A stretch of DNA of 64,000 bases from the NCBI GenBank assembly GCA_019044685.2, contig JAGTXX020000006.1, forward strand, positions 1,197,501-1,261,500, in the 5' to 3' direction. Position 1 is the first letter of the stretch, and every line of letters starts with the position of its first letter. The notes beneath the pieces were generated by a model. The model worked only from the letters and a program-made list of their open reading frames with translations. It was not told the origin of the DNA and made no database searches. A program made the translations under genes and the position numbers. Source of the DNA: Nannochloris sp. 'desiccata'. Lineage: Eukaryota; Chlorophyta; Trebouxiophyceae; Chlorellales; Chlorellaceae. Below are positions 32,686-45,359 of this stretch, one piece after another.

Positions 32686-32938
32686 CTTTGCACAAAAACT
32701 CGAAACCAGCAATGAAAAAAAGAATCAATTAATTATAGAAGAGATCTGGGGACCGAAAGCCAGCATGAATATCGGAGCCAGTATAAGATTATCAAGCAAT
32801 AGATGGCCCCAGTCGGTTATAAAATGTAATATATAATGCCCTAATGCAACAGGCAACGCGCTATGAGTAGTATTTTGTTTAATGGTCTATCAAAACTAAG
32901 GTCTCAGCTAGAGGCTGCATTTCCTAAAGATTGAAATC

Positions 32939-35638
32939 ATGGCAAGTCCAGAAGAGTTTAGCTTGCGTTGCGAGCTACGATCGCACCTTGAAGACGTAAG
33001 TAGTTGCCAGCATGTATTGAAAGGCATCATTTCTGATCAGCTCGTGATCAACTTGGCTAGGTTCATTTCTATATGCAGGTTAGATGCCTATGCGTCACTG
33101 AGGTTGGTTTAGTCACTGGATCTCGCGATAAGACGATCAAGGTCTGGATTGAAGATGGACCTACCAGCTTTTCCGTCGCCTCCACCTTGGTGAGAAGACT
33201 CGTCTTTTTCCTTATTCAATGCATAATACCAAGCAGCTCCTGCTCAATCTCTGCGTGGCTTTCAAATCCGCGATCTCTCCTAATATCTCTCTCTTCTTTC
33301 CTTGCAGGTTGGCCACACTGGCTATGTCTCTGCCCTATCGTACGCGCCTCCCAGCCCCACCGGTCCTGCCCCTTCAGGAGCCCTTGTATCCGGTTCTCAA
33401 GACGCTACCGTAGGAGTTTGGGACATCAACCTTGCCACCATGACCCAACAGCTCCAAGGACACCAATATCAAGTCACTGGTGTCGGTATTACCCCTTCAG
33501 GTCAAATAGTTTCTTCCTCACTTGACAAGTCATTAAAAATTTGGCAAGAAGGTGAATGCAAGGCCACTTTAGAAGGCCATGAAGGGCCCATTAATTGCAT
33601 GGTTGTCCTCCCAGAGAACTTGGATAATAGTGATAATAGTGAGGACACTATTGTAGCTACTGGTAGTGGGGATAAGACTATCAGGTTATGGTCCTTGGCA
33701 CAAGGCAAATGTACTAAGGTTATTCATGGTCACGACGACACCGTTCGTACCATAGCAGTATTGCCTCATGTTGGCATTGTTTCTGGTTCTCACGATTTCA
33801 CCCTTAAAGTATGGGCACTCTCTGGAGAGTTATTAACTCAATTAATAGGCCATACTCGAATTATCTTCACTGCTGCAGTGTCACCTGACGCCTCCTTGAT
33901 TGCTTCTGGGGGTGATGATAATACAGCTCGAGTATGGGGATTAGATGGGACATGTATTCAAGTACTAGAACACCCTGGATGTGTATGGGCAGTTGCATTT
34001 CTACCTAACGGGGATCTTGTTACTGCTTGTGCTGATGGAGTGGCTCGGGTGTGGACTAAAAGCGAAGAAAGAAAGTCACCCGCTGAGGGACTTGAAGCAT
34101 TTAATGCAACTTTAGTAGCCTATAAAGAATCTTCAAAACCTAAAGAAGAAAGTGGTGGAGACAGTGGACAACCTGCTGGTCTTCCTGCTGGGTTGCGATT
34201 ATCCAGTTTAACTGCCCTTCAATCTCCTGGTACGAGCAATGGCCAAACAATTGTCGTCATGGAAGGGCTTGCTGGGGTAGCTTATTCATGGAATGGAGGA
34301 ACCAATGAATGGGAACGTCTTGGGGAAGTGATGTCTGGTCCTGATAGCGGTGGTGCTGGTGGTAATGAAGCAGGTGGTGGTTCGATTAAAAAGATGTTGA
34401 ACGGGGTTGAATGGGATTATATCATTGATGTAGATGTCGCAGATGGAGCCCCTCCATTGAAATTGGCTATGAATGCCGATGAAAATCCATACATCGTAGC
34501 AGATAGGTTTATAGAACAACATGATTTACCTGGAACGTATAAAGAGCAGATTGTCCAGTTTATTATGCAAAATACAACTGCGTCTAGTGGTTCTGGCGGT
34601 GGTGGTGCTGGTATGTATGTTGATCCTTATACTGGGGCTTCAGCCTATGTACCCCCTCCGCCTGGTGCATCTACAGGAGACTTTGCTCCTGTTGGCACGA
34701 ATAGTGCTGCAGTTACTGGTGGTGGTGTGGATCCATTTACTGGCTCTGGTCGACCCATAACAGCTGTAAATCACCTTCCCGCAAAGGCATTTTACCTTTT
34801 TGAAGCGCCACCTCCTGCAGAAGGCTTGCGTAAAAAGATGGCTGAGTTTAATGATGTCTTAGCATCAGATCCCATGACGGTGGGGCTTGCTATAAGAGAG
34901 GCTGAGATGGCGGAAGGAGGGCCTTTAGCTAGTTTACTTACAGCAGCTGCAGGAGCGGGAGCTGCACAAGCTGAGAAGCCATTTGATTCCTCAATAGTGA
35001 CGTCTATGCTTCATCAACTTCTGAGCTGGCCTGCCCCTCAGCTGTTCCCGTGTTTAGACCTTGCTCGAGTGGTTATGCTTGATCCCGCTGGAGCAGCAAC
35101 TTTGGCAGAGTCTGCATCTGAACCTTCACTGAAATCACCATCTGGCTCTCTTGGCAGAGCACTGGCTGAAGCGTGTTGTGCAGATCCTTCAGTACCAGCG
35201 AGTGAACAGGTTGCATTGAGATGTATGACCAATTGTTTTGCACAACCGCCTCTGCAAGCGTGGGCAAGAACGCATCTTAATACATTGCTTGCTCTTGCCG
35301 CACCCTGCGTTACGTCCTCGACCAAGGGAGTGAGACTTGGGGCAGCTACGTTCCTTATCAACACTTCTTTAGCTTTGACCAAGCTTCCAGGAGATGAGAT
35401 CGAAGGTAAATCTCAAGTAATAGCTTTAGCTGCTTCGTTATTAAGTGCATGCCCTGCTGAAGATGAAGAACCTCGGTACAGAGCGTGTATTGCTGTCGGT
35501 ACTTTGTTACCAGAACATAGTCAGATTCGGAATGGAGCGAAACAGTTAGGATTATTGGAGATTTGCGGTAATCTGCAAGGGTCTGATGGGAAGGTTGGAG
35601 AGGTAGCACGGGAAGTAGCAAGCCTTCTTAGGCTCTGA
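32939..35638 (+). CDS. PLAA: Phospholipase A2-activating protein / Doa1-Ufd3 homologue
   Basis: PLAA/Doa1 binds ubiquitin and the CDC48/p97 ATPase, guiding ubiquitinated cargo. Exons 32939-32995, 33079-33189 and 33308-35638, all phase 0, encode 832 aa. Residues 1 to about 300 form a WD40 propeller with blades such as LVTGSRDKTIKVW, IVSSSLDKSLKIW, VATGSGDKTIRLW and IASGGDDNTARVWGLDG. A PFU ubiquitin-binding domain follows (about 385-475; WDYIIDVDVAD to EQIVQFIMQNT). A Gly/Pro-rich linker leads to the PUL armadillo domain (about 560-830), which binds the p97 C-terminus. Some linker Gly runs may be length-variable. All splice joins preserve WD motifs. It converges on RIDA. Confidence 0.95.
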
Positions 35639-35741
35639 AAAACATTTTAGAATCTGAAATTTCTTTGTTGTTGAAGAATGTAAATAATTTCAATTTTTTA
35701 CAATGGGCACTATAATTCGAGTTAATAACAATACTCCTGTT

Positions 35742-36352
35742 TTATTGAAGAGCGACTGCTTCAATTTCCACCTTGGCACCCAAGGGCAAATCCTTCACAG
35801 CAAACGCAGCTCGCGCTGGAGGGTCCTTTGTAAAGTATTTAGCATAGACAGCATTCATAGCAGCGAAATCACCCATATCAGCCAATAAAACAGTAGTTTT
35901 AACTACTTTAGACCAGTCAGAGCCAGCAGCGGTGAGAATAGCATCAATGTTCTTCATAACTTGTTCAGTCTGGCCGGTAATGTCGTCAGCGGCAAAGTCT
36001 TTGGTCTGTTTGTATTTAAAATGGGAAGAATTTAGTGGGTTGATGGATCATAAATGGATACAGTAGTGCTTCATAATAGTGGTAATCGACCATAAAGTTA
36101 AGTACTTACACCTGGCACCAGAGGCACCTGTCCAGAGATGTAGACAAAGCCACCGGCTTTGATGGCCTGGGAGTAAGGACCAACAGCTCCAGGGGCGTTC
36201 TCGGTGCTCACCACCTCACGGGCAGCTGCAGACGTGGACATAACACGGCGAGATCGGATAGAAGCAGAGAACTTTGCGCGAGAAGCGATGGATTTGCAAC
36301 TGAACAATCTAGCGGATGCTGTAGATACCTGAACAGCTTTAGTGCAGATCAT
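35742..36352 (-). CDS. RIDA: Reactive intermediate/imine deaminase RidA, organelle-targeted
   Basis: RidA hydrolyses reactive 2-aminoacrylate made by PLP enzymes such as threonine dehydratase. Minus-strand exons 36352-36110 and 36005-35742 (phase 0) encode 168 aa. Residues 1 to about 45 form a Ser/Arg/Ala-rich presequence, as in plastid-targeted plant RidA. The trimeric core has [29 protein letters not shown], and near the C-terminus [20 protein letters not shown] with the catalytic arginine in ARAAF. The C-terminal IEAVALQ is standard. In the first intron the donor GTAAGT overlaps a possible GTGTAA, but only the former keeps the frame. Confidence 0.95.
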
Positions 36353-36689
36353 TTCGGCAATGTAATTGATTGGATATTAGAAAACGATTGAGGCTAAAAT
36401 GGGAGACGGATCGCTTAGATCAAGCAATGGGCTCCAAGTTGCAGTTCAGATGTGCCACAGTGAGTTGGTTTCCACCGGTGTTTTCACCTTAAAAAGACTT
36501 AAAACCCCCACCCTGCGCAATTGCACTACATATGCCAATATCAAACTTACTCAACACACTCCTGATCTGTGCGCAGGAACGCCATTAGACTTACTTGAAG
36601 GCTGCCATCAGGCGCAGTAGTTCAGGAAAACGACAAGGAGAGGTGTTTGCAACTGCCCAGGGTTTTGGCAGAGCAGATCTGAGACCTAA
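36353..36689. promoter_or_regulatory. Divergent intergenic region, RIDA / importin beta
   Basis: 337 bp between divergent ATGs. A 73-codon ORF near 36399-36620 has no similarity. Shared promoter space inferred from the arrangement. Confidence 0.35.
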
Positions 36690-39614
36690 ATGGCTCAAGT
36701 AGTGGATATTACAGCACTGCTGCAGGCTGCACAGAGTGCAGATGCAGCTGCAAGACAGCAAGCCGAGGCAGGCATCAAGCAGTTAGAGAGCCAGCCTGAG
36801 TCGTATCTCCTTTCCCTTAGCTCTCATCTGGCCAATGAAGCCAATGGTGTGGACACGAGGCGCCTTGCAGGTAGGCAGAAGAGGACGTGGCAGTTGGATC
36901 ACCTTGGAAGTTGTTCCAACTGCACAGGGCACTAAATTGCTCTCTTTTAATTTTGTAGGTCTAATCTTGAAGAACGCTTTAGATGCTCGCGATGAGGCTA
37001 AAAAGGTGCGTTTATTGTATATAAAATTTGTTGATTTTGTATTTGTTTTGAAGCATATTGCCAATCTGGTTACATGCATGGCGGCCTTGTTCACGCATCT
37101 GGTTGCTTTTTCTTTTATTGATGACAGGCTGCTTTAGCTGGACAATGGGTAGCTGTCTCTGACCCTGTGAAGCAGCAAATCAGGGTAGGACTGCTCTCCA
37201 CGTTAGGTTCTGCCAGTGCTGAGGTACGTCACACTGCCGCTCTTGTCCTCGCCAAACTGGCTGCCATTGAGATTCCTCGCTCCACCTGGCCAGATCTTAT
37301 CCCTGCCCTTTTAGAAAGAGCAAACTCATCTGGATCCCCTGCTGGTCTCCGTCACGCCACTCTTGAGGCTTTGGGTTATGTTTGCGAAGAGCTTGGTGCA
37401 TTTGAAGAAGATTATATAGATCAAGAGCAAGTCAACTCAATGCTGACAGCCGTAGTTGCTGGTATGCGTCCAGATGAGACTGATATGGACTTGCGTATTG
37501 CTGCAACCACTGCTTTAAATAACGCCTTGGAATTTGCACATACAAATTTCTCAAATGATCAAGAGCGCAACTACTTAATGCAGATGGTGTGCCATGGAAC
37601 TCAAGCTTCTGATCCACGCGTACGACGTGCTGCTTGGGAATGTTTAGTTCGTATTGCTGGATTCTATTACTCCAAACTACCTGCTTATATGGCAGATATT
37701 TTCGCATTAACTCAGCAAGCGGTGCGTAGTGATGAGGAAGAAGTAGCATTGCAAGCTTTGGAGCTGTGGTCTACTGTCGCTGAAGAAGAGTTCGAGCGCG
37801 ATAATTCAAATGATGCTACTTCATCGACTGCTGATTCGGATAACGCAGACTCTGTCAATCACAATTTTGTCAGAGCGGCATTACCACAACTGGTTCCTTT
37901 ATTACTTGAACAGCTTACCAAGCAAGAAGATGGTGCAGATAGTGATGATGGTGCTTGGAACCCATCTCTTGCTGCAGGAACTGCCTTGGGACTTGCTGCA
38001 AATGTTGTCGGTGACCCCATTGTCGAACTCGTCATGCCATTCGTACAAGAGAATATCCAGCGTAATACTGGAAGTGAAGAAGATTGGAGGGCACGCGATG
38101 CGGCTACATTTGCATTTGGATCTATCTTGCAAGGACCTTCTGTCGAAACCTTGGGCACTCTTGCCAGATCAGGTCTTGGTTTCTTGTTAACGGCATTAAA
38201 GGACCCAAATCCTCAAGTTCGTAATACCACGGCGTGGACTCTAGGACGCATTTTTGAATGTGTATCAGGTGAAGAGTTAAATCCTCCTTTACTGGATGCC
38301 AACAGTCTTGGCCCTGTGATTGGGGTTTTATTAGAAGCAATCAGAGACGAGGCACACATTGCCGAGAAAGTTTGCTATGCATTAAGTCAACTGGCAAGTG
38401 TATTTAGATATGCCCCACCGCCCTCTCCTTTGTCTCCTTTCTTCGAAAGTATCGTCGGTGCGCTTTTGGAGACTGCAGCACGACAAAGTGACGCTGGTGG
38501 TGATGCTGTTCGACTTCAAATGCAAGCGTTCGAGGCAGTGAACGAAGTGGTACGTGCATCTTCGCTAGAAGCAGCAGATTTAGTTGCGCGATTATTACCT
38601 GTAGGTGTAGGTAAACTCATGGAGGCAACAGCAAACCCACCTGGTGTACCAGAGGCAGCTGAGCGTCAAGCCGAGGTACAAGGTCTTTTGTGCGGTGTAC
38701 TTCAGGTAGCTATGCAGAAACTGAGTGAAGGAAGTGATGATATCCGTCATTTAGCAGCGCAGCACGCTGATTCTATTATGCAAGCTTTACTTAGAGTGCT
38801 TACATGGCGTGCTGGATCTGTCCATGAGGAAGCATTGCTCGCTGTTGGAGCGTTAACATATGTTACCGGCCGTGATTTTTCCAAGTATCTGGAAGCGTAT
38901 TTCCCTATCTTGGAACGCGCTTTACAGAATTATCAAGAGAAAGAGACCTGTCAATTTGCTGTTAGTAACGTAGGTGATGTCTGCCGTGCTGTGGATGAGC
39001 AAATCTTCCCGTATTGCGATCGATTGATGACGTTGTTATTACAAAACCTTCAAAATAACGAAGTACACCGAGATATCAAACCTCAAATCTTGAGTGCCTT
39101 TGGAGATGTAGCTATGGCTGTAGGAGATCGATTTGAGAATTATCTCAGCCATGTGGTTCAGGTCTTACAAAGTGCAGCAGGTTTATGTATTGAGCAAGCA
39201 GCCACTGCAGCCAGAGATGATGAAGACTCTGTTGATTATGTGAATGCCTTACGTGGAGGTATTTTGGAAGCTTGGGCTGGTATGTTTAATGGATTAAGTA
39301 AACAAAAGGTGGATCAGTATTTACGTGGCTATGCTACCTCTCTTCTTGAGTTTATTGAAGCAATTTCCGCAGATCAGACGTCACAAGATATCTCTGTGTG
39401 GCGATCTGCTGCTGCGTTATTGGGTGATGTAGCTTCTAGTTTATCTGGAGTTGCTACATTATTCCAACAAAAGCCGTTTGTTAAGCCATTTTTACAGCAC
39501 TGTGCTCAGAATGAGACGATTCGTGAAACGGCACAGTGGGCGTTGCATATGGTGGCAGCTGCGGAAGCAGCTGGACTGAATGCAGCACCAATTGGTCTAC
39601 AGACGGAAGCTTAG
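36690..39614 (+). CDS. KPNB1: Importin subunit beta-1
   Basis: Importin beta carries cargo and importin alpha through the nuclear pore by binding FG nucleoporins and RanGTP. Exons 36690-36870, 36959-37005 and 37128-39614 encode 904 aa. The N-terminus MAQVVDITALLQAAQSAD fits the family, and the joined RLAGLILKNALDARDEAKK covers the first HEAT-repeat region. HEAT repeats run throughout, with typical AALALGNLV-like helices, an acidic loop region (about 300-330) and the CVSGEELNPPLL region. The C-terminal VLQSAAGLCIEQAATAA and EFIEAIS segments match plant KPNB1. The length is slightly above the usual 870-880. A TGTAA motif lies at 39621-39625. It is convergent with the GT61 gene. Confidence 0.95.
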
Positions 39615-39970
39615 TGATATTGTAAAGCAATAAAATATTATTGGCTTTTTAATAAGAATTTCAATCATATATTGTCTCTCTCCCTAATTGTTCTCCGAGT
39701 ATTTCTCTCCTAGTAAGGTTTGTTTCGCTATGGCAGGATTAGGGCACAACAACAGCCGGAACGGTTGTTAATCGGTCTGGGGCACTTTCATATTCTCTGT
39801 CTCTTTCACCTTGCGCTCTTCTTTCTATTGTTCACAATTGCAAAATATGTGTTTCTCCCTTGTTTTCTCTTTCGCTATTATTAAAAGCAACTTTAAACAA
39901 TGACCAAAGCAGTCGAGTCAGAGTTTTATTACATGATGGTATTTAGCTCAGTTGATTCTATTGTATACAG
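39615..39970. other. Convergent intergenic region, importin beta / GT61
   Basis: 356 bp with several pyrimidine-rich CTCTCT/TTTCTC stretches and no gene. It presumably holds both 3' UTRs. Confidence 0.45.
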
Positions 39971-41663
39971 TCAGCCACCACGGTCCCACCATAATCCTGA
40001 CGTTCCAGACAGTTCCACTTTTCTAGGCCATGGATACCGCTCTCGTAATTTCTTTTTTAAAGAAGACACTACCGATGACGATGAACCACTATAAACTACC
40101 CTTAAAACATCATCAACTATTTTTCTAAATTCTTCTACATTCACTTCTACCCCAGCGCGTGCATGGGCATCAAGACAATGTTCGCTGGAACATTCCACGG
40201 GTGTCCATGAAGAATATCGAGAATCTTCATCAGATTCGTATCGCATCCAATCACCAGAGGGAGCACGCCATGCCACGTGTATAATACTTTCTTTAGTATT
40301 ATTACTTGTACGAGAGGCAGTTAGCTTTCGATATATCTCGCTACGACCTCCACTGTTCCAATTGTAAGGTAAAATCTCAACCACTGCTGCGCCAGGCGGG
40401 AGAAATACGGCGTTTGCAAGGAGAGGAGCATGCCTGCCTATTAGTAGACCAGTGCCTGACATGACCGCGACTAAAGAAGCGAGTGGGACAGAAGGTGTTG
40501 GGCTATATGGTCGTACTACTATTCTTCTATTACTAATACCACCACCACCGCTGGTGTTGGCGGCTTGTTGCAGTGCATCTAAAACTTGTTTATTATTCGT
40601 TATTCCAGAGCTATCTGTAGGCATCAAGTACGTGATTGTTAGTGGTGTCGGTGCACCAGGTACAGGCGGTGGGAGACCAGTTGCTTTGTGCACAGCAAAT
40701 CTAAAATTTTCAGCTATTTCTGCAGAGGCAAATCCACCTTTTTCTCTACTTGTTAAATCCCCACCTCCACTCCTGCTCTTTCTATTTATTTCACCAGTAT
40801 ATCTACTATACACATGTAAGATACTCTCAAATCCAAGCCATGAATCCAATGGAGTATTCTCTAAATCATCCCAAAATAAAATCCTGACTGGTGGTCTCTC
40901 CGCCGACGTCTTTGCTCCTTCCCCGTCTTTTTGGTCCTCGTTTCCTTCTTTACCATTGCAGTTGGAAGGGTCTGTTGTTGCTATTCTAATTATATCCATT
41001 ACCCAAGAAGAAGACATCGTCGTACCTCTAGATAAATTAGGAATCAATACTGTACGAATGGGACTACTATTTTTACCCCTGAGGTAGCTGTAGATGGGGG
41101 CTAAAATTTCCATCCAGTAGCCCATATGGTGAGGAGAATCGACTTCAGGGAAAGGAATTAACAACGTCGTACCAAATATCCATCCAGATTTGATATTGTT
41201 AAGGAAGTTGGGGGTGTTGGTGAGGGGGAGCGGGGTGAGGGCAGAGTTGTGGGCAAAGTTTTTGCTCAGTTGAATGTTGAACGTAGTATCGTCTGTGGTG
41301 GTGGTGTTTGTTACTTCGATGAGGCTGTAGAAGCGGTTGGTGTGAAAGTAAACATTATTGGCGATGATATGGTCATCATGTGGTTCAAAAGATGTAACTC
41401 CAGCTGCAGGTATTGATAAAGGAAGAAGAAGTTAAGTGTTAGAGGAAAGGGCGGGATCAGGAATGGTAGGAAGAATAATTAAAAGTTCTTTAAAGATCAT
41501 GAAAGCGAAGCGTATCGGACGTACACAGATCGGGATTAAAAGGCTCCCAGAACCAAGTTTCATGCCTGCTTATCGAATGTTCTCGCGCAATTGCTTGTGC
41601 AACCATGAAAATGATCAAGCAGAAAAGACATCTGATCGAACGCATTTGGATGCACCAACCCAT
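39971..41663 (-). CDS. GT61 (DUF563) glycosyltransferase
   Basis: Minus-strand exons 41663-41525 and 41403-39971 (phase 1, GTACGT donor) encode 523 aa. A hydrophobic segment near residues 10-28 acts as signal anchor, as for type II Golgi or ER enzymes. The catalytic region resembles GT61 proteins (beta-1,2-xylosyltransferase, EOGT): TNRFYSLIEV, GTTLLIPFPEVDSPHHMGYW, RILFWDDLENTPLDSWLGFE, then ENFRFAVHKATGL, NRRIVVRPYSPTPSVPL, SLVAVMSGTGLLIGRHAPLL-type and FLPPGAAVVEILPYNWN. The last three match the GT61 conserved C-terminal half. Donor and acceptor specificity cannot be read from the sequence. The N-terminal exon is inferred from frame and anchor; no ATG opens the main exon. Confidence 0.8.
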
Positions 41664-41875
41664 TGCGATGACTAAGACTCTCCCATTATTCACTAAGGTA
41701 TACTTTCTTGCTTTTCTTTTATAAAAACAATAAGCTGGCAATCCAATTTGGCACTTGGCTTTCAAAAGGCCGCTCACCTCACTGCCTCACTGTCCCTCAT
41801 TAAATATTTACAACTGTAAAAAGAAATGAAATCAAAAGGTCTTAGCTACATACTACTTTCGTTCTAAGATCTGTT

Positions 41876-43672
41876 CTAAGCTTCAGGCTGTGTCTGATGC
41901 CATGCCCTCAACTTTTCCATCCTCTCTGGCAATGCTACATACACACTCTTATCAGCAACATCACCGTCTTCCAATGCAAGCATACTTAAAACCTCACCAA
42001 CATCAGGACCCTGCATTCTACCAGTCAAGGCAATACGTGCAGGCATAAACAATCTTTTTCCTTTGCGTCCTAACGCCTTTCCAACGCCTTTAATCCATTC
42101 TTTATATCCATCATGTCCAGCGGCAACAGCAGTGGCCAAATCCCCGCTATCATAGGAAGCTAAAATAGCGCCAACAACCTCGGCGAGATTGTCTTCTACA
42201 AAGGCTTTGGCACCTTCAGAGCTAAGGGTTTCTTCCAATGGGTATCCCAACAACTCAGAAAGCTCCTTGTCTGCATCATGCACCAGTTCAAGAGAATTTC
42301 TGACGACTGCAACAACCGCAGAGACAAAAGGAGAAGCAGGGTGAGATAACAACCCTGTTTCAACCCATCTTTCTCCCAACATTGCCTGCAACTTATCATC
42401 AGGTAATGCACGTAAATGCTGTCCATTCATCCATCCAAGCTTTGTTTTATCAAATACAGCTCCGCTTTTTGTAATACGTTCCAGTGCAAATTTTTCAGAG
42501 AGTTCATCCACAGTGAAAATTTCTTGCTCCGTGCCATCATTCCATCCTAAAAGAGATAAGAAATTCACCATAGCAGCTGCCAAATACCCTTCATTTTTGA
42601 ATTCGCCTACAGAGGTCGCTCCATGGCGTTTTGAAAGCTTTGATTTATCTGGCGCCAAAATTAAAGACATGTGGCCAAAAGTGGGCGTGGGGAAGCCTAA
42701 AGCGCGGTAAATCAAGACCTGACGTAAGGTATTAGGTAAATGTTCTTCTGCGCGTAAAACATGGGTAATACGCATCGATGCATCATCCACAGCAACACAA
42801 AAATTATACACAGGCAACCCATTGGAGCGTAAAAGAACAAAATCACCTAAAGTATCCGTATTCCATGATACTTCTCCACGAACAGTGTCATTGATAGTAA
42901 TTATATTGTTCTTAGGGACACGGAAACGGTAGCAATAAGGGGTTCCTTTAGCCATTTCTGCAGCGACTTCTTCTGCAGAAGCGGTTGCCCATTTGCCTCG
43001 GTAGATAGGTGGGAGTTTCTTCTCTTCTGCGTCCTTTTTCATAGCTTCAAGTTCCTCGTCAGTGCAAAAGCAAGGATAGGCTACACCGTCTTCAACTAAC
43101 TTGTCTACATAAGAACGATACAAGTCTTTGCGTTCAGATTGACGGTAGGGGCCATGAGGGCCACCAATATCTGGACCTTCATCCCAGTGAAGGCCTAGCC
43201 ACTTAAGATCCTGGAGAACAAGTTCCTCAGACTCGCGGGTAGAGCGTGCAGCATCGGTATCTTCAATTCGGAGAATGAGCTTGCCTCCTTGGTTCTTGGC
43301 GTAGAGCCAATTGAATAAAGCAGTGCGGGCACCGCCAACATGGAGGGTGCCAGTAGGGGATGGGGCGAAACGGACGCGAACATCGCTGCCAGAAGCTTCA
43401 ATAGCCTGAAGAGTGGAAGTTTCGACAGCTGCAGCAGCATAGCAGCGCAGGGGAGTCCTAGCCTGTATTTGCAAGAACGTAACATGTGAGAAATTCTACG
43501 ATTGGGAGATCTATTGGACTTTAAATGCACTATTGTCGCAAACATGGCGCACCTTGGAAACGTCGCGGGCAATGTATCGAGGTGCAGAGCATGATGCAGG
43601 GCTAGAGGGGACCCTAGCTCTGGCAAACAAGGCAAGCCTGGAAGTGAGGGATGGCCTCAATGTGCGCTGCAT
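41876..43672 (-). CDS. Glutamyl-tRNA synthetase, organellar
   Basis: A bacterial-type class I GluRS, probably serving plastid and mitochondrial translation and supplying Glu-tRNA for tetrapyrrole synthesis. Minus-strand exons 43672-43553 and 43462-41876 (phase 0) encode 568 aa. The first exon (MQRTLRPSLTSRLALFARAR onwards) is a clear Arg/Ser-rich presequence, extended by the start of exon 2. The catalytic fold begins VRVRFAPSPTGTLHVGGART, where LHVGG is the HIGH-type motif. LILRIEDTDAARSTRES, and the KMSKS-type KLSKRHG follow. The C-terminal anticodon-binding region is present. The length is usual. It is divergent from PDK1 across about 380 bp. Confidence 0.95.
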
Positions 43673-44052
43673 TGTCCCTCTCGCTTTAACAGCAATAAGA
43701 CAAACAATTGAACTAATTGTACAGCTGATTAGATTAGCTTGAATTTTGCCAGGGAGTGTAAATTTGAGGTGGATATCAGGATTGGGCGAAGGCTGAAAAA
43801 ATCGTTTGACTGCTATTTTGCATGTCGATGATCACCTCTATTAAATTATTCCAGCATAAAATGTTTCTTTAGATGATTCCCAACATGTGTAAAATGCATG
43901 CGACAATTCCGTAAAGCTTGCTCGCTTTATTCTATATGCATCTTTGAAACGTGATCACATCGTCGTCTTTTCTTGGCAAACCAAGTATCCAAGACTTGCT
44001 ATCCGGCTATCGTGTTCCGATACCCTATCCTGATTATCGAAAAGGCCATCCA
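43673..44052. promoter_or_regulatory. Divergent intergenic region, GluRS / PDK1
   Basis: 380 bp. The PDK1 frame stays open for about 34 codons upstream of its ATG but has no ATG, so that part is read as leader. No other element recognised. Confidence 0.35.
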
Positions 44053-45156
44053 ATGTCTTCCACCACTGCCCAACCAACCTCACTTCACGAATTTTCTCTT
44101 TTGTCCCGCCTCGGCGACGGCAGCTACTCTGAAGTCTACCAGGCCCATCACGATACAACCGGAGCAGACTATGCACTAAAAGTGATCAACAAGAAACACA
44201 TTCTACGCCATAAAGTCGTTCATCAAGTCCAAAGAGAACGTCTACTACTCTCCCAATTAAATTACGACGGAATTATAAAATTATTTTTCACTTTTCAAAA
44301 TGCACATTCCCTCTATTTAGCACTAGAGTACTGCCCAAACGGTGAATTATACGATCAAATTCGATTACGTGGCAAACTTAATGTCGATACCACTCGATTT
44401 TACGCTGCAGAGGTAGTCTTAATGCTTGAATATTTGAGAAATCAAGGAGTCGTTCACCGGGATTTGAAGCCGGAGAATTTGTTGTTGACTGAAGATGGAC
44501 ACTTGAAATTAATAGATTTTGGCAGCGCAAAGAGTCTTATTAATGATAGAAGGAGTGACGATAGTACTGAAGGTAATGATGTGTCAGAAAATGTGGAAAT
44601 TAGGCAAGAAAATCAACCGCAAAAAGAAGAAAATAACGAAGAAATTCCTCAAAGGGCATCCAGTTTTGTCGGTACTGCCGACTACATCTGTCCTGAAATC
44701 TTGAACAGCCAGCCAGTGAGTTATGCAGCAGATTTATGGGCATTAGGGTGTGTAGTATACCAAATGTTGACCGGGAAACCGCCATTTAAAGCAGCGACTG
44801 AGTATCTTACCTTTCAGAAAATTTCTTCTGGGGAATACCCACATTTAGAAAGTGGTGGCGAAACTGGTTCGGAAGAAAGTCACCTGAAAGTAAATAAAGT
44901 GTCTAAAGATGCCAAAGATTTGGTAGAAAAGTTGCTGCTATTAGATCCTACGCAGCGTTTAGGGGCTGAAAATTTAGAGGATTTGAAGAATCACTCTTTC
45001 TTTAACGGCATACAATGGGACACGTTGAGGCAAGGCAAAGGGCCAGAGATTTCTGTCAAAAGCTCTCGAGATGGTGGAGATTCTGATGGAACAGGCTCAC
45101 CGGATGGGTATGATTGGGAATTACAGTCTATGAGGGCGCAAAAGAGTGGGTTTTGA
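44053..45156 (+). CDS. PDK1: PDK1-type AGC protein kinase without PH domain
   Basis: PDK1 phosphorylates the activation loop of other AGC kinases. The single exon encodes 367 aa from the ATG at 44053. The kinase has a Gly-rich loop GDGSYSEV (21-28), catalytic lysine in YALKVINKK (K43), HRDLKPEN with D137, DFG at 155-157, and an activation segment RASSFVGTADYICPEIL (from about 201). These are strongly PDK1-like. Between DFG and the activation segment lies an acidic, Asp/Glu/Asn-rich insert of about 40 residues. The C-terminus ends soon after the kinase domain with a Ser/Gly-rich tail. No PH domain is present, whereas vascular-plant PDK1 has one; the moss enzyme also lacks it. The longer open frame from 43951 begins with GTG and is not used. 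Confidence 0.9.
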   Translation: MSSTTAQPTSLHEFSLLSRLGDGSYSEVYQAHHDTTGADYALKVINKKHILRHKVVHQVQRERLLLSQLNYDGIIKLFFTFQNAHSLYLALEYCPNGELYDQIRLRGKLNVDTTRFYAAEVVLMLEYLRNQGVVHRDLKPENLLLTEDGHLKLIDFGSAKSLINDRRSDDSTEGNDVSENVEIRQENQPQKEENNEEIPQRASSFVGTADYICPEILNSQPVSYAADLWALGCVVYQMLTGKPPFKAATEYLTFQKISSGEYPHLESGGETGSEESHLKVNKVSKDAKDLVEKLLLLDPTQRLGAENLEDLKNHSFFNGIQWDTLRQGKGPEISVKSSRDGGDSDGTGSPDGYDWELQSMRAQKSGF

Positions 45157-45359
45157 TATTAAAATTATGTGCTAGACACTGTAAGTGTAAGGAAACTCCT
45201 CGTCCACAAGTGGAGATATATGATGACTTTTTTTTAAACAGTGGATGCTCTACATTGAACTTGCAAGCAGAGAAACTGGGCTGCTGCTTATAGTGATTTA
45301 CGAAATGTGCTAAAGAACAACCGTAGCAGGAAAGGCAGCAGGCTCTACATTACTTTTCC

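Noticed and set aside
36399..36620. 73-codon ORF between RIDA and importin beta
   Set aside because: Lies in a divergent promoter region and shows no conserved pattern.
40452..41087. 211-codon plus-strand frame opposite GT61
   Set aside because: The GT61 motifs on the minus strand explain the region; the frame has no domain similarity.
43951..44052. GTG-initiated extension of PDK1
   Set aside because: No ATG, no similarity; the ATG at 44053 precedes the kinase start properly.
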